From positions 1 to 19,886 of the forward strand of contig JAAYTV010000201.1 in the NCBI GenBank assembly GCA_012523655.1: 19,886 bases of DNA, in the 5' to 3' direction. Below, in pieces: positions 8,293 through 14,890 of this stretch (within the stretch, counting starts at the first letter, position 1; the number at the start of each line of letters is the position of its first letter). A program made the translations under genes and the position numbers. Origin of the DNA: a bacterium (lineage in GTDB: Bacteria > Zhuqueibacterota > Zhuqueibacteria > Residuimicrobiales > Residuimicrobiaceae). The notes beneath the pieces are model-generated. The model had not been told where the DNA came from. It worked only from the letters and a program-made list of their open reading frames with translations, and made no database searches.

Positions 8293-8780
8293 CTAGACGT
8301 TTCCTCTTCGGTCTCACCATGCGACAGCAGGGAGTGCAACACAGACAGCGCTTCCGACACCGGCCGGCTCAAGGTTGTTTGCGGCCTGCAGGCGTCGGGT
8401 TGAACGCCCAGCAACCTCACCTGGGCGCCGGTGGTTAACGACAGATAGCGCATGAGCGGCCGCAGGGACGCATGGTGCGCTGAGCAGGATACAGCGGTCA
8501 ACTCCTCCTCCTGCAGCAACACCACTTGGCCGGCTTGGCCGTTGAAATCCACAGCATCGGCCAGCAAAATCGTCTGCGGCGCCAGGCGCCTGATGGGCTC
8601 TGTGTAGTTTTCCGGAAGCTCTTCAACCACCAGGGCGGTCAGTCGGCCGCGGCTGCCGAGCCGTTGCGCCAGCAGCGGACCAAAGGCATCGTCGCCGCAC
8701 CCCGTGCGGCCGATACCCAGCAACACCGCTTTTTTCCCGTTCAACAGCCCATGCAATTCTTGCTTCAACGGAGCGCGCAT
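8280..8780 (-). CDS. hycI: Hydrogenase maturation protease, HycI family
   Basis: Endopeptidase (166 residues) of the M52/HycI family, which removes the C-terminal tail of the hydrogenase large subunit after nickel insertion. The N-terminal block LLGIGRTGCGDDAFGPLLA (D30/D31), the central LLADAVDFNG (D75) and the SAHHASL histidines (H102/H103) match the three metal-sensing ligands of HycI (Asp16, Asp62, His90 in E. coli). The later LLGVQPD motif also fits HycI. Its expected substrate is the large subunit encoded in the same operon, whose DPCFSCTER is followed by a removable 30-residue tail. It overlaps the HyfD-like gene and follows the reductase gene by 30 bp. If the large subunit carries selenium near nickel, this protease must accept that cofactor. 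Confidence 0.9.
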   Translation of the reverse strand: MRAPLKQELHGLLNGKKAVLLGIGRTGCGDDAFGPLLAQRLGSRGRLTALVVEELPENYTEPIRRLAPQTILLADAVDFNGQAGQVVLLQEEELTAVSCSAHHASLRPLMRYLSLTTGAQVRLLGVQPDACRPQTTLSRPVSEALSVLHSLLSHGETEEETSRWTP

Positions 8781-8810
8781 AGATACTCTGATTCACTCTG
8801 CTTTGGCCGC

Positions 8811-9644
8811 TTATCGCTCCGGCAGTTTTTTTATCTGCCGCCAAGAGAAAACCGGCCCATCCACGCAGATGTATTTATGGCCGATGGCACAGTGGCCGCA
8901 CTTGCCCACTCCGCACTTCATATAGCGCTCCAGTGTGGAGATGATATGGTCCTCGGGAAGTCCCATGGCCAACAGATCCTGAATCACAAAACGGATCATC
9001 ACCGGCGGCCCGCAGGTGAACGCCACGGTTGCTGCAGGATCGATGTGCGTATGTTCGAATAACGTGGTCACGACACCCACCGGCCCGGTCCAGTTCTCAT
9101 CCGGTACATCCACCGTCTGCAGCAGCGTCAGATCTTTGCGCTGCGCCCATTCCTCCAGCCGTGCTTTATAAACCCGGTCCGCCGGCGTGCGGGCGCCGTA
9201 AAGGATGGTGAAGCGGCCGAACTTTTCGCGTATGTCCAGCATGGGTTCAATGAGAGATCTGAGCGGCGGCAATCCAATACCGCCGGCGACAAAGAGAATA
9301 TCATAGCCCTGGACTTCCTGCAAAGGAAAGTGGTTGCCCAACGGCGCCCGTATTCCCAATAGATCGCCGGGTTGCATAGCGTGCATGGCACGGGTCACCC
9401 GGCCGATGGCGCGCACAGTGATGGCGAACGTTCCGCTGCGGTTGGGATTGGAACAGAAACCAAACGGCGCTTCGCCGACGCCTAACACCGACGCCTCCAC
9501 AAATTGGCCGGACAAATAGCGGAACCCGGCGTTGTACTGCGGATCGTCAAAGTGCATGGTGAACGTTTTGGTGTCCGCCGTTTCATCGACGATCTGATCG
9601 ATCACGGCAAGCTGGGGAAGATAGAGTTTTTGCATACCGTTCAT
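8811..9644 (-). CDS. FAD/NAD(P)H-binding reductase, sulfhydrogenase gamma type
   Basis: Flavoprotein of the ferredoxin-NADP reductase superfamily (277 residues), like the gamma subunit of Pyrococcus sulfhydrogenase and dihydroorotate dehydrogenase electron-transfer subunits. It would pass electrons between NAD(P)H and an iron-sulfur chain. In order: a beta-barrel FAD domain with the PFGFCSNP flavin-binding segment near residue 60; a nucleotide-binding domain with FVAGGIGLPPLRS (about 118-130) and CGPPVM (211-216); and a C-terminal [2Fe-2S] motif C244-x4-C249-x2-C252-x7-C260. There is no strong ribosome-binding site, so the start could be the ATG at 9644 or the one three codons later (9635). 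It lies 69 bp after the beta-type gene and its context implies NAD(P)H-linked hydrogen metabolism. Preference for NADH or NADPH cannot be read from the sequence. Confidence 0.9.
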   Translation of the reverse strand: MNGMQKLYLPQLAVIDQIVDETADTKTFTMHFDDPQYNAGFRYLSGQFVEASVLGVGEAPFGFCSNPNRSGTFAITVRAIGRVTRAMHAMQPGDLLGIRAPLGNHFPLQEVQGYDILFVAGGIGLPPLRSLIEPMLDIREKFGRFTILYGARTPADRVYKARLEEWAQRKDLTLLQTVDVPDENWTGPVGVVTTLFEHTHIDPAATVAFTCGPPVMIRFVIQDLLAMGLPEDHIISTLERYMKCGVGKCGHCAIGHKYICVDGPVFSWRQIKKLPER

Positions 9645-9713
9645 TCGTCTGGGATTAGAATTCCAAATCGCGCAAGTAAACCGGACGGTGGAAAACGGGC
9701 TGGGAGATGGCGT

Positions 9714-10775
9714 CTATCGCTCCGCCACCAACTGGCCTTCGCGTCTGATCCTTTTGACCACCGCCGCCATGTCGAGCAATCCGAAAGCCTGGCACACGGT
9801 AATACATCGCCCGCAGCCGACGCAGCCGGGATGTCCATCCGCTTGGATATAGGCGAAACTCAGTTTATGATAAAAACGCCGCTTGACCCGCTCTTTGGTT
9901 TGAGCGCGCGGATTGTGGCCCGACGCCTCCCGGGTGAAACCCGCATACTGACAGGAATCCCAGCAGCGGAAGCGCAACCCGGTCTTCTCCGTCTCTCTTT
10001 GATCCAACACCTCAAAACAGGTGCAGCAGGGACAGACATGAGTGCACCCTCCGCAGCTGAAGCACTCCATCCCCATCTCTTCCCATAATTTCTCATCCAC
10101 CCGCTGATTGGTGATCGCGATCACCGCTTTGGCGAGGTACGCGGTGGGGATCATCTTTTCATCACAAGCCTGCATGAGCACCTGTCTTTGCTGCTCCTCT
10201 TTATCCCCGGCCGGTTGCCGGTCGCAGGTCTGCACGATGGCCGCGCCCTTGGGTGAACCCACCTCAGCCAAAAACAGATCGCCCAGGTCGGTGAGTTGCA
10301 GGTCAAAGCCATCGGATAGATAAGGCCCTCCGTTGCAGCAGATGCAGAAACAGGTATCAGCCGGCTGCAGGCAGGCCAGGCTGATCACCGTCGTATGATT
10401 ACGCCTTTGCCAATAGAGGTCGTCCTTATAGGCGCCGCTGAAAAATCCATCCATATGCTTGAATCCCTGCACGTCACAGGAACGGATGCCAAACAAAATC
10501 TGCGGTGAAGGAAGAGGCGCGGGGGCCAATTGCGGTCTGGCAGGGCCTATGTTGAAAGTGAACAGGGGTTCATATGTCGGTTGTAAAAACCGTTTGGCGG
10601 GATGCAGTTCGTTTACATAATCCAGCGTTATTTCATCGGCAGAATGAATCGGTTGAAACGAGATCTCTCCATCGCTCTGGCGCACCGGCGCGATAACGGT
10701 CTGCTCGCGGCTTAAACTCTCCAGCCGCTTGAACAGGTGCGTTTTGCTGATCAGCCATTTCTCAATAATCGGCAT
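9714..10775 (-). CDS. 4Fe-4S dicluster protein, sulfhydrogenase beta (HydB/AsrA) type
   Basis: Cytoplasmic iron-sulfur protein of 353 residues, related to sulfhydrogenase beta and anaerobic sulfite reductase subunit A. Members pair with a gamma-type flavoprotein, encoded next here. The N-terminal half has the family segment FGIRSCDVQGFKHMDGFF and a cysteine-rich TCFCICCNGG. The C-terminal half has two [4Fe-4S] motifs: C238-x2-C241-x2-C244-x3-C248 (then CCTCF) and C318-x2-C321-x2-C324-x3-C328. The ATG at 10773-10775 overlaps the upstream TGA as TGATG, with GGAG eleven bases upstream, so translation is probably coupled. A GTG nine codons earlier is possible but unlikely. Its likely role is a wire between the flavoprotein and the molybdopterin-type or hydrogenase subunits. 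Confidence 0.9.
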   Translation of the reverse strand: MPIIEKWLISKTHLFKRLESLSREQTVIAPVRQSDGEISFQPIHSADEITLDYVNELHPAKRFLQPTYEPLFTFNIGPARPQLAPAPLPSPQILFGIRSCDVQGFKHMDGFFSGAYKDDLYWQRRNHTTVISLACLQPADTCFCICCNGGPYLSDGFDLQLTDLGDLFLAEVGSPKGAAIVQTCDRQPAGDKEEQQRQVLMQACDEKMIPTAYLAKAVIAITNQRVDEKLWEEMGMECFSCGGCTHVCPCCTCFEVLDQRETEKTGLRFRCWDSCQYAGFTREASGHNPRAQTKERVKRRFYHKLSFAYIQADGHPGCVGCGRCITVCQAFGLLDMAAVVKRIRREGQLVAER

Positions 10776-12730
10776 CAGGCCATCTCCAATCTGGCAGCAC
10801 ACACTCTAAGCGGAATTTTCGTTTTGGGATCAAGAAGGGACCCGGCCAGAGCGAGCGCTTTCCCTTCGCGGTCGAGCACAGAAAAATACAGCGTTCCGGG
10901 CAATACCGTGCGCGTCACAGCGGCCTGTCCCACCCATTCGCCATGGCGGGTTTTGATTCTGACAGTGCTGCCGCTGCGACATTTCACTGCTTTAGCATCC
11001 TCCGGGTTTATTTCCACCAAGCTGAAGGGTTCCTCCCGATCCAATGTGAAAGAATGTTGGATGAGGGTGCCGGTCAAGCGGTGCAAGCGCCCCGGGCCCA
11101 TGGTCAGGATAAAAGGAAACTCGGCATCGGGTGCGTCGCCCGTTGTGGCCGGGGCTTCGATGGGAGCATAAGCGTATCGGCTGCCGCTGCGGAGCACCGG
11201 CCATATCGCTCCGCCGGGCTGAGATATCGTCGCTTCATCCAGCTGTCCGTAGGCGGGATGCGCGTTTTGCATTTCGCTGAACCAGGTCGATGCCTCGCGG
11301 TCAGGCCAGGCTGATCCCAATTTTTTCGCCAACAGCGCGATAATCTCCCCATCCGGTTTGCTCTCACCCACAGGGTCGATGGCCTTGCGAATGCACTGAA
11401 CGCGTCGCTCCAGGTTGGTGAACGTTCCTTCCTTTTCGGCAAAGCTGCAAGCGGGTAAAACAACATGTGCCGCCTGTGCCGTTTCTGTCAAAAACAAATC
11501 CTGAACGATCAGGAAATCCAACCGCGCCAGTGCCGGGGCGGCTGCCATGCTGGCTGTCAAATTTTCGCCGACCACATACAGTGCCCGCAGCGACGCGCCT
11601 GCCTGCTGCACCATCTCAGGCAATGTTTTGCCCGGTTCTTCCGGCAACGAACAGTTCCAGATGCGGCTGAAATGATCGGCGGCGGAGCGGTCAGTAAGAA
11701 ATAAATGACCGGGCAACAGATCGGCTGCCATCCCCATATCGATGCTGCCCTGCATGTTATTGCTGTTCATCAGCGGTAAAAGACCGCACCCTGGTTTGTC
11801 CAGGTTGCCGGTCAGCACCGCCAGATTCCACAGCGCCTGCACACAGGCCAGACCGTCGGCTTGCTGGGTTATTCCATCTCCGTAAATGATCACCGCGGTT
11901 TCTGCGGTGGCAAAGCTTTCCGCCAACGCATGAATCTCCTGCGCGGTGATCCCGGCTGCCCCTGCAGCGCGTTCGGTCGAATAGGCGGCTAATTTTTCTT
12001 TCCATCCGCTCAAAACAGGGGTCGCCGGCCGCTGCCACCCGTTGCTGACAATAGTCTGCAGCAGGGCCTGCAGTATTAACAGATAGGTGTTGGGACGCGG
12101 CCGAACCTGTTGAGTGTAAAATCGCGAGTGATCCTGTTCACGGCTGTCAATCAGCAAAATCCGGCTGCCTTTTTTGGCCGCTTGCAGAATGAACGATCCC
12201 AGGTTGGCGGCTTGCGTCTTGGGGTTGGCGCCGACAATGAGAATGGCCTTGGCTTTTTCCACATCGGTCAAAGCGGCGCCCGCAGCGCCATAGCCCCAGT
12301 GCGGCAATAGGCCGCGAACCGTAGGGCTGGCGTGTAGACGCATCGCAGTGTCCAGATTCGCAGTCTGCAGCACCGAACGGCTGAACCGTGCCAATAGATA
12401 CTGTTCCTCATTGGTGGTTTTTACCGAGCCCACAACGCCCACGGCGTCGGCGCCGTAACGCTCCTGCACGCTCTGCAGACCTTGGACGGCAAAAGTGATC
12501 GCCTGCGACCAGGAGGCTTGCTTGAACCTGCCGTTTTTTTTAATCAGGGGATGGGTCAATCTTTGCGGATGGTGGATGAATTCGTGGCTGTTCCAGCCTT
12601 TGATACAAAGCGTGCCGCGACTCATAGGGTGGGATTGTTGAGGAAAAGCTGCGCACACGCGATTCCGCTCAACCTCTAATATCAAGCCGCAACCACAGCC
12701 ACAAAACGGACAAACGGTTGGGACATTCAC
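10775..12730 (-). CDS. Formate-dehydrogenase-like molybdopterin oxidoreductase with altered active site
   Basis: Protein of 651 residues in the DMSO reductase superfamily, closest in layout to formate dehydrogenase H alpha (about 715). The N-terminal [4Fe-4S] motif is present (C7, C10, C14, C42; CPFCGCGC and GTLCIKGWN, with the electron-transfer Lys). Molybdopterin-domain landmarks follow: LTGNLDKPGCG, NNMQGSIDMG, VIVQDLF-like segments and a C-terminal dinucleotide-binding domain. The catalytic triad of FdhF is not kept: RVUHGPSV aligns without gaps to RLHASPTV, so Sec/Cys becomes His133 and the next His becomes Ala134; the Arg of NPVRGQNNVQG becomes Met321. Formate oxidation is therefore doubtful. 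The start is GTG with AAGGAG eight bases upstream; it is the first gene of the operon. It may be a structural electron conduit or act on another substrate. Family assignment is firm, function is not. Confidence 0.88.
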   Translation of the reverse strand: MNVPTVCPFCGCGCGLILEVERNRVCAAFPQQSHPMSRGTLCIKGWNSHEFIHHPQRLTHPLIKKNGRFKQASWSQAITFAVQGLQSVQERYGADAVGVVGSVKTTNEEQYLLARFSRSVLQTANLDTAMRLHASPTVRGLLPHWGYGAAGAALTDVEKAKAILIVGANPKTQAANLGSFILQAAKKGSRILLIDSREQDHSRFYTQQVRPRPNTYLLILQALLQTIVSNGWQRPATPVLSGWKEKLAAYSTERAAGAAGITAQEIHALAESFATAETAVIIYGDGITQQADGLACVQALWNLAVLTGNLDKPGCGLLPLMNSNNMQGSIDMGMAADLLPGHLFLTDRSAADHFSRIWNCSLPEEPGKTLPEMVQQAGASLRALYVVGENLTASMAAAPALARLDFLIVQDLFLTETAQAAHVVLPACSFAEKEGTFTNLERRVQCIRKAIDPVGESKPDGEIIALLAKKLGSAWPDREASTWFSEMQNAHPAYGQLDEATISQPGGAIWPVLRSGSRYAYAPIEAPATTGDAPDAEFPFILTMGPGRLHRLTGTLIQHSFTLDREEPFSLVEINPEDAKAVKCRSGSTVRIKTRHGEWVGQAAVTRTVLPGTLYFSVLDREGKALALAGSLLDPKTKIPLRVCAARLEMA

Positions 12731-12782
12731 CGGATCGGCTCCTTCTGAGAATGCGGTCTGATTCGTTCCGAAGAAACATGGT

Positions 12783-12846
12783 ACTGCTTGGTTAAATGGA
12801 TCCCGGTGTGTAGATACTTGAAACTAGGGCGGATGCACTGCTTGGT
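12783..12846. repeat. Pair of 10-bp direct repeats in the operon leader
   Basis: ACTGCTTGGT occurs at 12783-12792 and again at 12837-12846, 54 bp apart, within the untranslated leader of the hydrogenase operon. No function is known; the repeats may be recognition sites or chance. Confidence 0.4.
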
Positions 12847-12885
12847 CGGTCAAGGCCCTTCAGCGCGTAGGTGGATGATTCTAAA

Positions 12886-12913
12886 AATGAATCGAATGAT
12901 GGTCAGATTCATT
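12886..12913. promoter_or_regulatory. Candidate operator dyad at the hydrogenase operon start site
   Basis: AATGAATC (12886-12893) and GATTCATT (12906-12913) are perfect inverted 8-mers separated by 12 bp, so their centres are 20 bp apart, about two helical turns. The right arm overlaps the -10 box and the centre lies at the predicted start of transcription. A further GATTC at 12877-12881 sits just outside. This layout fits a repressor dimer site, but the regulator is unknown. Confidence 0.35.
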
Positions 12914-12939
12914 ATATTAAAAAGCGGGTTAAGACGCAA
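12911..12939 (-). promoter_or_regulatory. Sigma-70-type promoter of the hydrogenase operon
   Basis: On the minus strand a -35 box TTGCGT (12939-12934) is followed after exactly 17 bp by a perfect -10 box TATAAT (12916-12911). Transcription would begin near 12904, giving a leader of about 175 nt before the GTG start of the first gene. The -10 is ideal, the -35 moderate, which suits a regulated promoter. No sigma-54 pair with the GG-N10-GC spacing was noticed, unlike the FhlA-driven hyc/hyf promoters of E. coli. Confidence 0.55.
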
Positions 12940-12955
12940 GCATTTTTTTCTTGCG
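12935..12955. repeat. Inverted repeat with T-rich loop over the -35 region
   Basis: CGCAAG (12935-12940) and CTTGCG (12950-12955) form a 6-bp perfect inverted repeat with a nine-base loop of mostly T. It overlaps the -35 box of the minus-strand promoter. It could be a protein-binding site; as RNA it would be outside both predicted transcripts, so a terminator role is unlikely. Confidence 0.35.
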
Positions 12956-12985
12956 CTGTAAATATCCGGCCTTTCAGGGTAGGCC

Positions 12986-13014
12986 TTGACTTGTTGAGCG
13001 ATATTTGTTATTTT
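12986..13014 (+). promoter_or_regulatory. Sigma-70-type promoter of adenine deaminase
   Basis: TTGACT (12986-12991), a 17-bp spacer and TATTTT (13009-13014) resemble the -35 and -10 boxes. Transcription would begin near 13021, about 43 nt before the ATG. The leader is too short for a purine riboswitch. The -35 overlaps the GGCCTTGAC arm of a 9-bp inverted pair. Confidence 0.45.
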
Positions 13015-13063
13015 TCAATCAGACCGGTCCCCTTTTTCATCCGCTGGATTGTGAGGATCTTTC

Positions 13064-14773
13064 ATGCTCAAGGAAATCATCCAAGCTGCGCGCGGCCAGA
13101 TCAAATCCACTCTGGTGCTCAAGAACGGCCGGGTCATCAATGTCTTTTCCGGCGAAATCGAAGAGGCCGATGTCGCCATCTACCGGGACACAATCGTCGG
13201 CATCGGCAAAGACTATGCCGGAGACGAGGAGACGGACATCAGAGGCCTATATCTGTCACCGGGCTTTATCGACGGTCATGTGCACATCGAGAGCTCGATG
13301 GTGGAGGTGCCGCAATTTGCCAGAGCGGTGGTGCCCCTGGGTACGACTTCGGTGATCGCAGATCCTCACGAGATCGCCAACATCTTTGGCTATGAGGGGA
13401 TCCGCTACATGATGGAGGCCAGCAAATACAATCCACTCAATGTGTTCTTTATGCTCTCTTCGTGCGTGCCCGCATCTCCCCTGGAGACCGCAGGTTCCGA
13501 GCTACGGGCCTTCGACCTCTTTCCCTTTCTGCGGGAAAAATGGGTGCTGGGACTGGCGGAAGTCATGAATTATCCCGGCGTGCTTAATGCGGAACCGGAT
13601 GTGCTGGATAAGATCAAGATCGTGCCGGACAAACGGGTGGACGGCCATGCGCCGGCGCTTTCCGGCAGAGATCTGAACAGCTATATCGCCGCGGGCGTGC
13701 AATCGGATCACGAGTGCACCACGGTGGAAGAGGCCCGGGAAAAACTGGCTCGCGGCATGTTTGTCATGATCCGCGAGGGTTCGGGGACCAAGAACCTGCT
13801 CGATCTGCTGCCGCTGATCAAGCCGGAAAATGAGCGGCGATGCTTTTTTTGCACCGACGACCGCCATCCCAACGACATCCTTGGAGAAGGGCACATCAAT
13901 TTCATGGTCAGATCCGCCATCCGCGCAGGTTTGGCGCCCATCACTGCTATCCGTATGGCCACACTCAACACCGCCGAATACTTTGGTTTGCACAAGCTGG
14001 GTGCGATCGGACCGGGAAGACTGGCGGATTTGCTGCTGTTCGATGATTTCACCGATCTCTCCATCCGCCGAGTGTACAAGAACGGCCGGTTGGTCGCACG
14101 GGACGGCGTCCCGGTTTACGACCTTGCCAGCCGTCCCCCAGCCACTTTGCGCAGCTCGGTGAATATCAAATGGCTGGAGGGCGATGAATTCATCATCCCC
14201 AGCCGCGGCCAACGATGCCGCGTGATCGGCATCATACCGGATCAGATTGTCACCAACAGCCTGGTGATGGAGCCCACGGTTCATGACGGACAGGTGGTCT
14301 CTGACATCAGCCGGGATCTCTTGCGCCTCTACGTCGTTGAACGCCACCGGGCTTCAGGCCGTATCGGCAAAGGTCTGGTGCATGGCTTTCAACTCAAACG
14401 CGGCGCTCTGGCCACCTCCATCGGCCATGACAGCCACAATATCATCGCGATCGGCGTTAGCGATAACGACGTGATCAAAGCGGTCACCACGATCAACAAG
14501 ATGGGCGGCGGCATTGCGCTGGTGAACGCCGGCCGGGTGATCGAGTCCCTGGAACTGCCCATCGCCGGTCTCATGTCCGATAAACCCCTGGAGGAGGTAA
14601 GCAGCCGCACCCGCGCTCTGGTCGCCGCCTGTCGGACGCTGGGCGTTACCTTGGCCGACCCCCTCATGACGTTATCCTTTATGGCTCTGCCGGTGATTCC
14701 GCAGTTAAAATTAACCGATCGGGGCCTGGTCGATGTACAGACCTTTACCCATGTCGATCTGTTTATTGAATAA
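13064..14773 (+). CDS. ade: Adenine deaminase
   Basis: Metal-dependent amidohydrolase (569 residues, the usual length) converting adenine to hypoxanthine and ammonia in purine salvage. Motifs in order: an N-terminal beta-sandwich strand with VLKNGRVINVFSGEI; the metal site PGFIDGHVHIESSMV (H72, H74); ADPHEIANIFGYEG (H102, E103); HAPALSG; SDHECTT; FCTDDRHPNDI with the catalytic Asp region; and the C-terminal adenine deaminase domain from about 400, with VHGFQLKRGALATSIGHDSHN. The ATG has GAGGA about eight bases upstream. It stands alone, 333 bp from the divergent hydrogenase operon and 117 bp before the next gene, with no sign of functional connection to either. Confidence 0.95.
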   Translation: MLKEIIQAARGQIKSTLVLKNGRVINVFSGEIEEADVAIYRDTIVGIGKDYAGDEETDIRGLYLSPGFIDGHVHIESSMVEVPQFARAVVPLGTTSVIADPHEIANIFGYEGIRYMMEASKYNPLNVFFMLSSCVPASPLETAGSELRAFDLFPFLREKWVLGLAEVMNYPGVLNAEPDVLDKIKIVPDKRVDGHAPALSGRDLNSYIAAGVQSDHECTTVEEAREKLARGMFVMIREGSGTKNLLDLLPLIKPENERRCFFCTDDRHPNDILGEGHINFMVRSAIRAGLAPITAIRMATLNTAEYFGLHKLGAIGPGRLADLLLFDDFTDLSIRRVYKNGRLVARDGVPVYDLASRPPATLRSSVNIKWLEGDEFIIPSRGQRCRVIGIIPDQIVTNSLVMEPTVHDGQVVSDISRDLLRLYVVERHRASGRIGKGLVHGFQLKRGALATSIGHDSHNIIAIGVSDNDVIKAVTTINKMGGGIALVNAGRVIESLELPIAGLMSDKPLEEVSSRTRALVAACRTLGVTLADPLMTLSFMALPVIPQLKLTDRGLVDVQTFTHVDLFIE

Positions 14774-14812
14774 CTCTGCGCTCCGTACGGACGGTTTTTA
14801 TCAGAAAAACCC

Positions 14813-14841
14813 TTGACCGGTTATAATTTTTTAAATACATT
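14813..14841 (+). promoter_or_regulatory. Possible sigma-70-type promoter of the PatA-like gene pair
   Basis: TTGACC (14813-14818) and TACATT (14836-14841) are separated by 17 bp in an A/T-rich stretch between adenine deaminase and the receiver gene. A TATAAT also occurs within the spacer (14822-14827) but lacks a -35 partner. The leader would be about 43 nt. Confidence 0.38.
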
Positions 14842-14890
14842 GTATTGGTAATTATGCGTTTCAGCATCTCTCGATTTAGCGTCTAATGAA

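Larger units (their letters stand above)
12731..13063. other. Divergent intergenic region between the hydrogenase operon and adenine deaminase
   Basis: This 333-bp stretch has no credible gene. It holds two divergent sigma-70-type promoters, an 8-bp dyad at the predicted hydrogenase start site, an A/T-loop inverted repeat and a pair of 10-bp direct repeats in the operon leader, each listed separately. The hydrogenase transcript would have a leader of about 175 nt, long enough for regulation, but I do not recognise a known riboswitch in it. A 9-bp inverted pair (GTCAAGGCC at 12849-12857, GGCCTTGAC at 12982-12990) is also present. Confidence 0.7.

Noticed and set aside
9645..9716. Possible read-through fusion of the beta- and gamma-type subunits, since they share a frame with only one TAG (9714-9716) and 23 sense codons between
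   Set aside because: Both proteins have their normal ends, the TAG has no supporting signal, and sharing a frame has a one-in-three chance.
1..12730. Respiratory complex I (nuo) operon
   Set aside because: The large subunit keeps the C-terminal DPCxxC nickel ligands and a HycI protease is present, so this is a hydrogenase and not a quinone-reducing complex I.
12935..12955. Intrinsic terminator in the divergent region
   Set aside because: The T tract lies in the loop, not after the stem, and neither neighbouring gene ends here.
13502..14347. Long antisense open frame (281 codons, minus strand) within adenine deaminase
   Set aside because: It mirrors the codon structure of a clear enzyme gene, has no recognisable domain and is a shadow frame.
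14783..14799. Terminator after adenine deaminase (CCGT, ACGG loop, ACGG, then five T)
   Set aside because: The stem is only 4 bp, too weak to call.
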